From NCBI GenBank assembly GCA_026196575.1, contig JAPHSX010000046.1, forward strand, positions 24,270-88,269: a stretch of DNA of 64,000 bases, read 5' to 3'. Under the pieces are notes generated by a model. That model was not told where the DNA came from. It made no database searches and was given only the letters and a program-made list of their open reading frames with translations. Below are positions 1-12,543 of this stretch, one piece after another (positions within the stretch are counted from its first letter, which is position 1; each line of letters opens with the position of its first letter). This DNA comes from Gammaproteobacteria bacterium. GTDB taxonomy: Bacteria; Pseudomonadota; Gammaproteobacteria; Thiohalomonadales; Thiohalomonadaceae. The position numbers were made by a program, and so were the translations under genes.

Positions 1-1
1 T

Positions 2-757
2 AGCGCACTACTCAACAAGCAGATCCGTCTGGCACTGAAGAACAACCAGCTGCGTCTGCTGTTTCAGCCCATCGTCAGCATCAAGGGGGACAGCAACCAC
101 AATTATGAAGTGTTCGTGCGCATGAGCGATGAGAGTGGCAACGACATTGCCCCCGGGCTCTTTCTGCCCGCCGCCGAAGAGGGCGGCCTGATGGTCGCCA
201 TTGACCGCTGGATCCTGGCCCACGCCATCAAGGCAGTGGCGGAACAGCGCCACGCCGGCAAACCCGCCGTGCTCTTCGTCAAGCTCTCCGGCGCCTCCCT
301 CAAGGATGACAAACTGCTGCCGTGGCTGCGCGACATCCTCAAGGCAGCGCACGCCGCCCCTGACTCACTGACGCTGTCGGTGAGCGAAAGCATCGCCACC
401 AACAACCTCAAGGCACTGAAAATACTGTTGGAAGGTCTCCAGCAGTTGCATGTGCGCCTGGCACTGGATCACTTCGGCGTGGCGCCGAACTTCAGCAACC
501 TGTTGAAACACTGCGATGCCGACTTTCTGAAACTCGACGGCTCGATTATCGCCAAACTCAGCAGTGACAAGGAGGCCCAGGAGAGGGTGAAAGCGATCAC
601 CGATCTGGCGGCCGCGCACAACAAAAGGGTGATCGGCAACTCGGTGGAGGACCCCCATACCCTGGCCACCATCTACGCCACCGGCATCGACTACATTCAG
701 GGCTACTTTCTGCAGGAGCCAACCGCCACCATGGAGTATGATTTCGACTCGATGTAG
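2..757 (+). CDS. Degenerate EAL-domain protein, C-terminal part (5' end outside window), FimX/LapD-like non-catalytic c-di-GMP effector candidate
   Basis: Open frame runs from position 2 to the stop at 757. Translation has an EAL-fold pattern (LFQPIVSIKGD...YEVFVRM...FLKLDGS...IQGYFLQEP), but catalytic signatures are altered (EVF for EAL, VKLSG for VNLS, LDHFG for DDFG, GNSVED for AEGVE). Confidence 0.75.
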   Translation, partial: SALLNKQIRLALKNNQLRLLFQPIVSIKGDSNHNYEVFVRMSDESGNDIAPGLFLPAAEEGGLMVAIDRWILAHAIKAVAEQRHAGKPAVLFVKLSGASLKDDKLLPWLRDILKAAHAAPDSLTLSVSESIATNNLKALKILLEGLQQLHVRLALDHFGVAPNFSNLLKHCDADFLKLDGSIIAKLSSDKEAQERVKAITDLAAAHNKRVIGNSVEDPHTLATIYATGIDYIQGYFLQEPTATMEYDFDSM

Positions 758-825
758 CACCCGGCCCAACCGCGTCATGCCCCACTATACCGACATAGCC
801 CGAGGAGCAGCTAACGGCAAGCCAC

Positions 826-2424
826 ATGAACCGGCAACACAACAACAATCAACTCCTGGAGCAGGCAGCCTCCGGGCTTCTGTCAGCCGTGGCGCGGGGG
901 CGTGCCCTGCGCCACGCGTTGAGCGCGCGCCGGCTCCTGCTGCGCGCCTGGTGGCGGCGCCAACTCCCCGACTACATCCCCATCGCCGTCAAGCTCGCCC
1001 TCTTCTTTGCCCTGCTCATCACCCTTGGCATGGTAAGCCTGGGTATCGTCATCGGCGCCAAACAGTCAGTGCAACTGAGCGAGCAGATCGACAAATTCGG
1101 CACCACCCTGGTACAGCGCATGGCCGAGACGGCACGCGAGCCGCTGCTCGCCAACGACACCCTCAACATGGAGCTTATCGTCAACACCCTTAGTGATGAT
1201 GCCAATATCGACGGCGCCGCCATCTTTGCCGACGACTACAAACTGGTGGTGCAGGCCGGCATGATCCCGCCCGCCACCCGCCTGCCCGGCGTCGGCAGTT
1301 ACCGTGACAGCGCCCCCGCGCTGATCTACTGGCAACATCAAAAAGGGGGGCTGCAAGAGCCCGCCTACGTCTCCTTCATCACCCCCATCATCTTTCGCGA
1401 TATTACCGTCGGCTATGTGCTGCTGAGCTTCGACCACTCGGTGATGACCAAGGCCAGGCGCGACACCCTCGCCACGGTGATCGGCGTCACCCTGTTGATG
1501 CTGCTGGCCGCCATCATCGCCTCGTTCTATCTGGGACGCCGCCTCACCCGTCCCATCGAGCAGCTACTGGCGGCCAGCAGCGCCTTCTCCCAGGGAAAAT
1601 TCGAGTACCGCATCCAGGACAAACGCAACGACGAGCTTGGCGTACTGATGCAATCGCTCAACACCATGGGTGAGGGGCTATTGCGCAAGGAGCAGGTGGA
1701 GCAGGTCTTCTCCCGCTATGTCTCGCCACAGGTGGCGCGCCAGGCGATTCGCGACCTCGACAGCGTGGAGTCGCTGCAGCTGGGCGGCCGCCATGTCGAG
1801 GCCAGCGTGCTGTTCGCCGATATCGTCGACTTTACCGGTATGTCCGAGGGGATGAAGCCGCAGGAGGTAAGCGCCCTGCTCAACCTCTACTTCGGTCACA
1901 TCGCCGAGGTGGTGCGCTTCTGCCATGGCCACATCGACAAATACATGGGTGACTGCGCGATGGTCGTCTTCGGCGTGCCCGAGGAGCATGAGGAGCATCC
2001 CTTCAAGGCCATCGCCTGCGGCTGGATGATCCTGCAACTGGTCGAGGTAATGAACCGTCAGCGCCTGCGCAATACGGAGCCTACCGTCGAGTTTCGCATT
2101 GGCGTCAACTGCGGCACCATGCTGGCCGGCAACATGGGCTCGACCGAACGCATGGAGTACACCGTGGTGGGTGATGCGGTCAATCTCGCCTCGCGCCTCT
2201 CCCACGCGGGTGCCCCCGGTGAGGTGGTTCTCACCGAGGAGATGCTGGGCCATCCCCTGCTGCACAAACGCATTGCCACCCATGAACATGGCACCATCAA
2301 GCTGCGCGGCAAGAAAGAGCCGGTCTCCCTCTTTATCATCGATGAGATCCGCGATCCCTTCCGCGAGGAGATGATGCAGGAGATCCGCCGCATCCTCGTG
2401 CGCTCCACCACGGTTGCCGCATGA
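826..2424 (+). CDS. Membrane adenylate/guanylate cyclase with HAMP domain (class III CYCc)
   Basis: 532 aa; N-terminal TM, periplasmic region, second TM, HAMP (LGRRLTRPIEQL), cyclase core (EASVLFADIVDFTGMSE...CGTMLAGNMGSTERMEYTVVGDAVNLASRL). Confidence 0.9.
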   Translation: MNRQHNNNQLLEQAASGLLSAVARGRALRHALSARRLLLRAWWRRQLPDYIPIAVKLALFFALLITLGMVSLGIVIGAKQSVQLSEQIDKFGTTLVQRMAETAREPLLANDTLNMELIVNTLSDDANIDGAAIFADDYKLVVQAGMIPPATRLPGVGSYRDSAPALIYWQHQKGGLQEPAYVSFITPIIFRDITVGYVLLSFDHSVMTKARRDTLATVIGVTLLMLLAAIIASFYLGRRLTRPIEQLLAASSAFSQGKFEYRIQDKRNDELGVLMQSLNTMGEGLLRKEQVEQVFSRYVSPQVARQAIRDLDSVESLQLGGRHVEASVLFADIVDFTGMSEGMKPQEVSALLNLYFGHIAEVVRFCHGHIDKYMGDCAMVVFGVPEEHEEHPFKAIACGWMILQLVEVMNRQRLRNTEPTVEFRIGVNCGTMLAGNMGSTERMEYTVVGDAVNLASRLSHAGAPGEVVLTEEMLGHPLLHKRIATHEHGTIKLRGKKEPVSLFIIDEIRDPFREEMMQEIRRILVRSTTVAA

Positions 2425-3509
2425 GAATAGTCACCTCCTCGCTTCTCATTTTCATCGCCCTGCTGCAGGGGGGGTGTCTCGTTGTCACCACTTTCACCAA
2501 ACTCGAACCGCAACTTGAACAGTGGACGAGTGAACGCCAGTATGGCCGCACCCTCGACGCCCTGAGTCAGATCGACCCCAGGGATCCCGACTATGCCAGG
2601 GCCTCGGCACTGCGCAAACAGGTGGAGAAACAGGCGGCAGACTACGAACAACAGGTACGCAGGGAGACGGCCCAGAAGTTGAGCAAGGGCGACTGGGCGG
2701 CGGCGCTTGACCAGTACGACGAGGCACTGGGCCGACATCCCAAGAGCGTGGTGATCCGGGATGGGCTGGCAAAACTGCATCAACAGCAGCGCGAGACCCT
2801 CGAACAGCTGGAGCGCAAGCGCCTGATCCAGCATGGCGTATGGCTGCGCGAGGTGCTCCCCATCCACCGCGAGATCGCCCGCGTCGACCCACGCAGCAAC
2901 GAGGCGCAAGAGCGGCTCAGGCGCATCATCGGCGAGGCGGAGAAGATCGGCCAGGAGCTGGCCCTGATCGGCAACAGGGCGCTGGCCGACAACGAACTCG
3001 CCAGCGCCGAGGAGACGCTGCCACTGGCCTATGAACTGAACAAGGCGCCGCTGATTGAGGAGAGCCTGAAGACGCTGCGCGGCAGGCAGAAACTTGTCAC
3101 GGAGCAGCAGCGCACCGCGCGTCGCAAGAGCGAACAGCAGGCAGAAAACGAACGACAGAAGCGGGAACGCACCCTGCGTGCCATCGTCAAACGTTACAAG
3201 ACCGCCTTTGCCAAGCAGGAGTTTCTGGCGGCGCGGGAACAACTGGCCGAGCTCGAAAAGACCGATCCCGGCTACAGCGAGCTGGCAGCAATGCGAGGCA
3301 GGCTGCAACAGGCGATTGACCACAAGGCGTCACAGCTGTTCGACGCCGGGGTCAGCGCCTACAGCCGCGGTCAGTTCGAACAGGCAGCGCGGGAATGGCG
3401 CGACGTGCTCAAACTCGATCCCGACCACCAGCAGGCCCGGGAGAATCTGGAGCGGGCCGAAAAGGTGCTGAACAAACTCGAAAGTCTGAAACAGAAACAG
3501 GGCGGATAG
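2421..3509 (+). CDS. TPR-containing lipoprotein, overlaps the cyclase gene (ATGA)
   Basis: 362 aa; lipobox-like LLQGGC, helical TPR repeats (GDWAAALDQYDEALGRHP; GQFEQAAREWRDVLKLDPDHQQARENLERA). Confidence 0.75.
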   Translation: MRIVTSSLLIFIALLQGGCLVVTTFTKLEPQLEQWTSERQYGRTLDALSQIDPRDPDYARASALRKQVEKQAADYEQQVRRETAQKLSKGDWAAALDQYDEALGRHPKSVVIRDGLAKLHQQQRETLEQLERKRLIQHGVWLREVLPIHREIARVDPRSNEAQERLRRIIGEAEKIGQELALIGNRALADNELASAEETLPLAYELNKAPLIEESLKTLRGRQKLVTEQQRTARRKSEQQAENERQKRERTLRAIVKRYKTAFAKQEFLAAREQLAELEKTDPGYSELAAMRGRLQQAIDHKASQLFDAGVSAYSRGQFEQAAREWRDVLKLDPDHQQARENLERAEKVLNKLESLKQKQGG

Positions 3510-3531
3510 CCCCCCTCTGCGCCCGCCGCGC

Positions 3532-5787
<2,256 letters not shown>

Positions 5788-5871
5788 CGATAAAATAGTT
5801 CAGATTGGTCTTTGTCTTATATGGTTGGTACGGTTGGTACCGCTTGCACCGGCAACGCCCCCACCACGGTA

Positions 5872-7539
5872 CTAGTGCATACGCCACTCGGAGTTGCCCA
5901 GCAGCTGGGTGATCGCCTTACCGTCAACGGGCGGGCTGATGTGGTGTCCCTGCGCCAGGTTACACCCCCATACCGTCAGCTTTTTCAGGATTGCCGCCTC
6001 GGCAACCCCCTCGGCGATCGCCGTCATGCCCAGATTATGGGCCAGCCCGATAGTAGCATGAACGATAACCGCATCATTCTCGTTTTCCAGCATTCCCATG
6101 ACAAACGACTGATCAATCTTGATCTCCGAAACCGGCAGGCGGCGCAGGTAGGCCAACGAGGAGTAGCCGGTACCGAAATCGTCAATCGAGATGCGCACCC
6201 CGATGCTGGAGAGATGGCTGAGCAGCTGTAGGGCATACTCCTGATCCTCCATCAGCGAGCTCTCGGTGATCTCCACCACCAGTCGTCCCGCGGCCAGACG
6301 GTGCTGCCGCAACAGCGCCTCAAGCCTCTCCGGAAAGGTACTATCAAGCAAGACACTCACCGGCACATTTACCGCCACGTCGATGGTAAAACCGTGTGTC
6401 TGCCACGCCGCGCACTGCTTGAGCGCCTCCCCGATCACCCAGTAGGTGAGCGGGCGGATAAGACCGGTACGCTCGGCCAGGGAGATAAACTCATCGGGCG
6501 GCAACATGCCGTATTGCGGGTGTTGCCAGCGTACCAGCGACTCCACGGCAACGATGCGATGGCTGGAAATATCGACCTTGGGCTGATAGTGCAGAAGCAG
6601 GCCGCCGTGGTCGATCGCCTGGCGCAGCTCACCAAGCAGGGTCAGGCGGCGGGTGCTGTGCTGGTCGTTTTCCGGTGAGTAGACCTCGATGGAGAAGCCC
6701 TTGGTCTGTTTGGCCAGATAGAGGGCTACCTCGGCCTTCTGCAGCAGGGTATCCACATCGCCCCCGTGCTCCGGAAAAAAGATAACGCCGATGCTCATCA
6801 GCATATTCAGATTGATGCCGCCGAGGATGAACTCCCGCTCCATCGCCTGGCACAGCTTGCGCGCGACGTGGATGGCATCATCCTTCTGTCTGATCTCCGG
6901 CAGCAACACCGCAAACTCATCGGCGCCGAGCCGGGCCACCGTATCGATCTCCCGCACCGAGGCGCGCAGGCGCGAGGCCAGCTGTTTGAGCAACATGTCA
7001 CCGCTAAAGTGGCCCAGCGTGTTGTTGACCTCCTTAAACTCGTCCATATCCAGCACCAGCAGCGCCATGATCTCCTGGTTACGTTTGGCATTATTGATCG
7101 CCTGCTCAACGCGGTCATGGAACAACATGCGATTGGGCAGATCGGTAAGGCGATCATAGGTGCTGCCATGCAGTACCTGCACCTCCAGCGCCTCGGTCTG
7201 GGTGCGCAACTTGCTGGTCTGGTCCACCACCAGGGCCCCGGCCTCGAAGGCGAGCAGTGAGCCGATATACTGCCCCCACAGGCCGAAGATCACCGGCATC
7301 GTATCGAGCACCCAGAGGGCGTAATTTTTCCGCTGCGCCTCACCAATCGCCCCGATCGAGAGCTCGCCGGCGGACATGTAGGCAACAAAGAGGGTCGATG
7401 CGATCACCGCCAGGATCGCCAGCAGGATCCCCCAGTTAGCCTGCCGCGTTACCGTGGATCGGAGTGCGCGGCTGAACTCGGTAAAAATCTGAATCGTACT
7501 AGCCATTGATATCAGGGGTTCCCGAAAGTGGTGTGACAT
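5872..7539 (-). CDS. GGDEF-EAL domain protein (GADEF variant; EAL residues largely conserved)
   Basis: 555 aa; N-terminal TMs, RLGADEFAVLLPEI, then ESLVRWQHP...VVEITES...IDDFGTGYSSLAYLRRLP...EIKIDQSFV...IAEGV. Confidence 0.9.
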   Translation of the reverse strand: MSHHFREPLISMASTIQIFTEFSRALRSTVTRQANWGILLAILAVIASTLFVAYMSAGELSIGAIGEAQRKNYALWVLDTMPVIFGLWGQYIGSLLAFEAGALVVDQTSKLRTQTEALEVQVLHGSTYDRLTDLPNRMLFHDRVEQAINNAKRNQEIMALLVLDMDEFKEVNNTLGHFSGDMLLKQLASRLRASVREIDTVARLGADEFAVLLPEIRQKDDAIHVARKLCQAMEREFILGGINLNMLMSIGVIFFPEHGGDVDTLLQKAEVALYLAKQTKGFSIEVYSPENDQHSTRRLTLLGELRQAIDHGGLLLHYQPKVDISSHRIVAVESLVRWQHPQYGMLPPDEFISLAERTGLIRPLTYWVIGEALKQCAAWQTHGFTIDVAVNVPVSVLLDSTFPERLEALLRQHRLAAGRLVVEITESSLMEDQEYALQLLSHLSSIGVRISIDDFGTGYSSLAYLRRLPVSEIKIDQSFVMGMLENENDAVIVHATIGLAHNLGMTAIAEGVAEAAILKKLTVWGCNLAQGHHISPPVDGKAITQLLGNSEWRMH

Positions 7540-7641
7540 TCATTGATTGAGCATAGCCCGATCACCCGCAACTACCACCCAACTGGCAATCTGCCGGCCC
7601 TCTTCTCGCCTCAGCAGCGCGGCATGGACCGTGGCTCACCG

Positions 7642-7917
7642 CTACCGCATCGCATCTTGCCAGCCCCGCAACCAGTCAATAATATCCGCCGACTCGTAGA
7701 GCCAACGCACCCCCTCCGGCCCCTCGATGCGCAGACAGGGCACCTGCATCTTGCCCCCCTCCACCGCCAGCTGGCGGTGGGCGGCAGGGTCGCGCAGCAG
7801 GTTCTTCATCGGCAGCGTTATCCCCAGACGCCACGCCGCAAAGCGCACCCGCCAGCAGAAGAGGCAACCGGGAAGCTGGTAGAGGGTAACCCCCGCAAGC
7901 TGTGGCGAAGAGGACAC
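7642..7917 (-). CDS. Glutaredoxin / GST N-terminal domain-like small thioredoxin-fold protein
   Basis: 91 aa; VTLYQLPGCLFCWRVRFAAWRLGI with CxxC motif, VPCLRIEGPEGVRWLYESADIIDWL. Confidence 0.7.
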   Translation of the reverse strand: MSSSPQLAGVTLYQLPGCLFCWRVRFAAWRLGITLPMKNLLRDPAAHRQLAVEGGKMQVPCLRIEGPEGVRWLYESADIIDWLRGWQDAMR

Positions 7918-7920
7918 CCG

Positions 7921-9807
7921 TTATACCTCGGCCAGATGGCCCTTGCTCTCCAGCCACGCCTTGCGGTCGGGGGAGCGTTTTTTCGCCAGCAGCATGTCCA
8001 TCATCTGGTTGGTCTCATCTCCCAGCTCGATGGTGAGCTGCACCAGACGGCGGGTATCGGGGGCCAGCGTGGTTTCACGCAGCTGAATGGGATTCATCTC
8101 ACCCAGCCCCTTGAAGCGGGTCACCTGCACCTTGCCCCGCTTCTTCTCCGCCTCGATACGGGCCAGCACCCCCTGCAGCTCGGCATCGTCGAGCGCATAG
8201 TAGGTCTCCTTGCCGACGTCGATGCGATAGAGCGGAGGCATCGCCATATAGACGTGGCCGGCGGTCACCAGCGGACGGAAGTGGCGCACAAAGAGGGCAC
8301 ACAGCAGGGTGGCGATATGCAAGCCATCGGAGTCGGCGTCGGCGAGGATGCACACCTTGCCGTAGCGCAGACCGTTGAGGTCGTCGGAGCCGGGGTCGAC
8401 GCCGATGGCCACGGCAATATCGTGCACCTCCTGCGAGGCGAGCACCTGGGTCGATTCGACCTCCCAGGTGTTGAGGATCTTACCGCGCAGCGGCATGATC
8501 GCCTGAAACTCCTTGTCCCGCGCCTGCTTGGCCGAACCACCCGCCGAGTCCCCCTCCACCAGAAAGAGCTCACCGCGCATCGGCTCATTGGAGGAGCAAT
8601 CGGCCAGCTTTCCCGGCAGGGCCGGACCCGCGGTGACCCGCTTGCGCGCCACCTTCTTGCCGGCGCGCAGCCGTGACTGCGCATTGTTGATCGCCAGCTC
8701 GGCGATCTGCTCACCCAGGTCGTGGTGCTGGTTGAGCCACAATGAAAAGGCATCCTTCACCACACCGGAGATAAACGGCGCACACTCACGCGATGAGAGC
8801 CGCTCCTTGGTCTGACCGGAGAACTGCGGATCCTGCAACTTCACCGAGAGGATATAGGAGACCTTGTCCCAGACATCGTCCGGGGCGAGCTTGACGCCGC
8901 GCGGCAGCAGGTTGCGAAACTCGCAGAACTCGCGCACCGCCTCGGTCAGTCCGGTGCGCAGGCCATTGACGTGGGTCCCCCCCTGGGCGGTGGGTACCAG
9001 ATTGACGTAACTCTCCGCCACCCCCTCGCCCCCTTCGGGGAGCCAGACCACGGCCCAGTCGGCCGCCTCGGTGGTGGCGGAGAAGGTGCCGACAAAGGGC
9101 TCTTCCGGCAGGCATAGCGCCCCCGCCAGCTCACTCACCAGATAGTCGGTGAGGCCATCCTCATAGAACCACTCCTCGCTCTCGCCGCTCGCCTCGTCCC
9201 TGAAGGTGATGCGAAGACCGGGGCAGAGCACCGCCTTGGCGCGTAAAACGTGTTTCAGCCGCGACAGCGAGAATCGGGGCGAATCAAAGAAGCTGGCCTC
9301 GGGCCAGAAACGGACGGTGGTGCCGGTATTGCGTCGGCCGACCGTGCCAACCTCCCTCAACTCGGAGACCTTCTTGCCCTGCGCAAAGGCGATGTGGTAC
9401 TCCTTGCCCTCGCGCCGCACCCACACCTCCAGACGCTGCGACAGGGCGTTGACCACCGACACCCCGACCCCGTGCAGGCCGCCGGAAAACTGGTAATTAT
9501 TATTGGAGAACTTTCCACCCGCGTGCAACTTGGTGAGGATCACCTCGACCCCCGGGATCCCCTCGCGAGGGTGGATATCGACCGGCATACCGCGTCCGTC
9601 GTCGCTCACCTGCAGCGACTGATCGCGATAGAGCACCACCTCGATGGTGGTGGCGTGACCGGCCATCGCCTCGTCCACCGAGTTGTCGATCACCTCCTGC
9701 GCGAGGTGGTTGGGACGCTCGGTCTGGGTGTACATGCCGGGGCGCTTGCGCACCGGCTCCAGGCCGCTAAGAACTTCAATCGAGTCTGCTGTGTAGTCGT
9801 TTGCCAT
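7921..9807 (-). CDS. parE: DNA topoisomerase IV subunit B
   Basis: 628 aa; GHKL ATPase motifs (EVIDNSVDEAMAGHA, VSDDGRGMPVDIHP, GGLHGVGVSVVNALS) and TOPRIM (LFLVEGDSAGGSAKQARDKEFQAIMPLRGKILN). Confidence 0.96.
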   Translation of the reverse strand: MANDYTADSIEVLSGLEPVRKRPGMYTQTERPNHLAQEVIDNSVDEAMAGHATTIEVVLYRDQSLQVSDDGRGMPVDIHPREGIPGVEVILTKLHAGGKFSNNNYQFSGGLHGVGVSVVNALSQRLEVWVRREGKEYHIAFAQGKKVSELREVGTVGRRNTGTTVRFWPEASFFDSPRFSLSRLKHVLRAKAVLCPGLRITFRDEASGESEEWFYEDGLTDYLVSELAGALCLPEEPFVGTFSATTEAADWAVVWLPEGGEGVAESYVNLVPTAQGGTHVNGLRTGLTEAVREFCEFRNLLPRGVKLAPDDVWDKVSYILSVKLQDPQFSGQTKERLSSRECAPFISGVVKDAFSLWLNQHHDLGEQIAELAINNAQSRLRAGKKVARKRVTAGPALPGKLADCSSNEPMRGELFLVEGDSAGGSAKQARDKEFQAIMPLRGKILNTWEVESTQVLASQEVHDIAVAIGVDPGSDDLNGLRYGKVCILADADSDGLHIATLLCALFVRHFRPLVTAGHVYMAMPPLYRIDVGKETYYALDDAELQGVLARIEAEKKRGKVQVTRFKGLGEMNPIQLRETTLAPDTRRLVQLTIELGDETNQMMDMLLAKKRSPDRKAWLESKGHLAEV

Positions 9808-9878
9808 CTGCTGTTTTTATCTGGGTTCCGTCTTCGCCGCACCGGTCGGCGCAAAAATTCGGGCCATCATAACGCAAA

Positions 9879-9910
9879 ACGCCCGATCGAACGAAGGTCG
9901 AATCAGGCGT
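9879..9910 (-). terminator. Probable intrinsic terminator downstream of purC
   Basis: Imperfect inverted repeat acgcccgatcgaacgaaggtcgaatcaggcgt just past the purC stop; on the minus strand followed by a short T stretch (TTTTGCGTT). Confidence 0.45.
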
Positions 9911-9934
9911 CCTGAGGGCAGATAAAGGACGGAT

Positions 9935-10648
9935 TTAGTCGAGCTTCACGCCCAGGCGGTGCGCCACCTCTTCATAGGCCTCGACCACGCCGCCGAGCCC
10001 CTGACGGAAGCGATCCTTGTCGAGCTTGTTGCGGGTATCGGCATCCCACAGGCGGCAACCGTCGGGGCTGAATTCGTCGCCGAGAATCACCCTTCCCTGG
10101 TAGCGGCCGAACTCCAGCTTGTAGTCGACCAGCAGCATCCCGGCATCGGCGAAGAGCCGCTTCAGCACCTCGTTTACCTTGAAGGTAAGCGCCTTCATCT
10201 GCGCCACCTCCTCGTCGCTGGCCCAACCGAAGGTGCGGATGTGATAGTCGTTGATCATCGGGTCGTGCAGGTCATCATTCTTTAGAAAGAACTCGAAGGT
10301 GGGCGGATTGAGATCCATGCCGTCCGGCACACCGAGACGACGCACCAGCGAGCCGCTGGCGATGTTGCGCACCACACACTCGATGGGGATCATGTCGAGC
10401 TTCTTCACCAGCGATTCATCATCGCCGAGGAGCTGGATCTGATGGGTCTCCACCCCCGCCGCCTCCAGTTTGCCCATAATGAAGGCGTTGAACTTGTTGT
10501 TCACCATCCCCTTGCGCTCAAGCTGCTCGATCCGCTCGCCATCATTCATCGAGGTGTCGTTGCGAAAGTGCAGGATCAGCTTGTCGTCCTCATCGGTGGT
10601 ATAGACCGACTTGGCCTTGCCCTTGTAAAGTTCAGCCTTTTTTTCCAT
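9935..10648 (-). CDS. purC: Phosphoribosylaminoimidazole-succinocarboxamide synthase
   Basis: [33 protein letters not shown]... typical SAICAR synthetase; start set at the MEKK Met rather than the longer ORF start. Confidence 0.95.
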   Translation of the reverse strand: MEKKAELYKGKAKSVYTTDEDDKLILHFRNDTSMNDGERIEQLERKGMVNNKFNAFIMGKLEAAGVETHQIQLLGDDESLVKKLDMIPIECVVRNIASGSLVRRLGVPDGMDLNPPTFEFFLKNDDLHDPMINDYHIRTFGWASDEEVAQMKALTFKVNEVLKRLFADAGMLLVDYKLEFGRYQGRVILGDEFSPDGCRLWDADTRNKLDKDRFRQGLGGVVEAYEEVAHRLGVKLD

Positions 10649-10680
10649 CGTCATCTCCTCGAAAAATAAAAGTGATCTGT

Positions 10681-11454
10681 TTACTGAATTTCGCGCCAGT
10701 CCAAACCGTAATCCTGGGTGGCAAGTGCGATCCACTCCGGTTCGCAACCCAGTACCCCGCTCAGGGCCGCGCTGGCCAGCTCCGGACGGTTATTCTTCTC
10801 GCTGATATGCGCCGCCACCAGGTGTTGCAATTTGGCGGTATCCAGACGGCTCAGCAGCGCCGCCGACTGATTGTTGCTCAGGTGCCCCAACTCGCCCCCC
10901 ACTCGCGCCTGCAGCGCGGGGGGATAGGGGCCATCGGCCAGCATCTGTGGGTCATGGTTACACTCCAGGATCAGCGCATCACAGCCGCTAAGGGACTCCT
11001 CGATATGCGGGGTGCTGCGTCCGGCATCGGTCAAAATTCCCAACGTCTTGTCCCCGTCCCCCAGCAGCAGCTGACACGGTTCGCGGGCATCATGCGGCAC
11101 GGGGAAGGGTTGCAGCTCCAACTCGCCGATGGCAAAGCGCTGATGACAGTTAAGGGTGTGCCGTTGCGGCAGCTCCCCCAAACGCCGCTGCGCGGCGCGG
11201 TAACTGCCATGACTCAACCACACCGGCAGGCGGTATTTTCTCGCCACGGCACCGACCCCGGCAATATGGTCGTTGTGCTCGTGGGTCACCACAATCGCAC
11301 TCAGCGCCGCCGCCGCCATTCCCACGTTGGCAAGTCGCCGCTCCAACTCGCGGGCGGAGAAGCCGCAATCGACAAGCAGCGCCGTCTTACCCTTGACCAC
11401 CAGGGTGGCATTGCCCCGGCTGCCACTACCGAGCAAGGCGAAGCGTATCGCCAC
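10681..11454 (-). CDS. MBL-fold metallo-hydrolase (YycJ/WalJ-like)
   Basis: 257 aa; [13 protein letters not shown] metallo-beta-lactamase motif; [37 protein letters not shown]. Confidence 0.85.
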   Translation of the reverse strand: MAIRFALLGSGSRGNATLVVKGKTALLVDCGFSARELERRLANVGMAAAALSAIVVTHEHNDHIAGVGAVARKYRLPVWLSHGSYRAAQRRLGELPQRHTLNCHQRFAIGELELQPFPVPHDAREPCQLLLGDGDKTLGILTDAGRSTPHIEESLSGCDALILECNHDPQMLADGPYPPALQARVGGELGHLSNNQSAALLSRLDTAKLQHLVAAHISEKNNRPELASAALSGVLGCEPEWIALATQDYGLDWREIQ

Positions 11455-11460
11455 CGGCCG

Positions 11461-12543
11461 TTATTTCAACTCTTGTTGCAGGCGCTGCAGCAGATCAGCG
11501 GCCAGCTCGTCTTGCCGCGGGGTGCCATCCATATTGCGGATCACAAGGCGGGTCAGCGCCTCATCACCACGCAGCAGGATCTGCAGCTGCGGGGAGTCAC
11601 CCGGCTTCCCCTCTCCGGAGACGAAGAGCGAGCTAAACCATCCCTTGCCCTTGCCTTTGCCCTTACCCTCCGGTGAGGCCTGCAGGTCGATCTGGCCGAT
11701 GTAGTAGATCCCCTCGCTGCGATCACGATCCTCAACCACTACCCCGAGGGTGTCGAGGGCGATACCGGTACGGCGCCAGCTGCGGGCAAAGCCTTCGCTG
11801 AGCAGCAGCTCATCACCCTCGATACGGGCACGCTCAGGTTCGGCCTGCACCGCCGCCTGCACGGAGGTTGCCGCCTGCGTGCTGCCACCAAGGTAGAGCA
11901 CCAAACGGTTCATCACCTCATTGGCCAGCTCACGGTCGGAGGGACGCACCTCCCAGGCGGTCTCGATAGTGATATCCGAGGGCCGGGAGGCGACCACCTC
12001 CTTCAGTCCGTAGTGGGTCAGATAGAGTTCGGTAACCCCGTTGTCGCCGCGCTCCAGGCGCAAGCGGTACTTGTCGCGGGTACCGGCCGAATAGGCATTC
12101 TTGAACACCGACTTCACCAGGTCGGTGAGAAAACCGCTGGGGGCATCGGCACGGTTCTCGGCCCAGGCGGTCTCCATGATCCCCAGCTCCGGCCGGTCGA
12201 GGCGCAACTCCAGCCCGAGGGTGGCCCAGAAGGTGCGCAGCCGCGGCCACACCTCGTCGGCCGGCATATCGATCAGCAGCCAGCGCTCGGCACCGTCACG
12301 AGCAATACGCACGCGTTCTGCCCTTGGCAGCACAACACCGGCCTGGCTGCTTCCAGTACCGCCAAGCGCGGGCAGCTCGGTCTCGCCGCTGTTCTCGGGG
12401 GCGACCAGATCGGGGGGGACATCAAGCCCCTCCAGGCTCTTCGCCTCTTTGTAGTCGAGGCGGCTGTTGCCGGCACCACCACTACAGGCGGTGAGGGAAA
12501 ACAGCAGGGCAAACGCCAGCAGGCGCGAAGTCGAAATAATCAA
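11461..12543 (-). CDS. bamC: Outer membrane protein assembly factor BamC (NlpB) lipoprotein; likely TTG start overlapping dapA stop
   Basis: [39 protein letters not shown]: lipobox and NlpB/DapX N-terminus; located immediately downstream of dapA; ttga overlap at 12540-12543. Confidence 0.8.
   Translation of the reverse strand: MIISTSRLLAFALLFSLTACSGGAGNSRLDYKEAKSLEGLDVPPDLVAPENSGETELPALGGTGSSQAGVVLPRAERVRIARDGAERWLLIDMPADEVWPRLRTFWATLGLELRLDRPELGIMETAWAENRADAPSGFLTDLVKSVFKNAYSAGTRDKYRLRLERGDNGVTELYLTHYGLKEVVASRPSDITIETAWEVRPSDRELANEVMNRLVLYLGGSTQAATSVQAAVQAEPERARIEGDELLLSEGFARSWRRTGIALDTLGVVVEDRDRSEGIYYIGQIDLQASPEGKGKGKGKGWFSSLFVSGEGKPGDSPQLQILLRGDEALTRLVIRNMDGTPRQDELAADLLQRLQQELK

Noticed and set aside
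2058-3323. 421-aa - strand ORF opposite cyclase/TPR genes
   Set aside because: Spans two well-supported genes on the opposite strand; no motifs.
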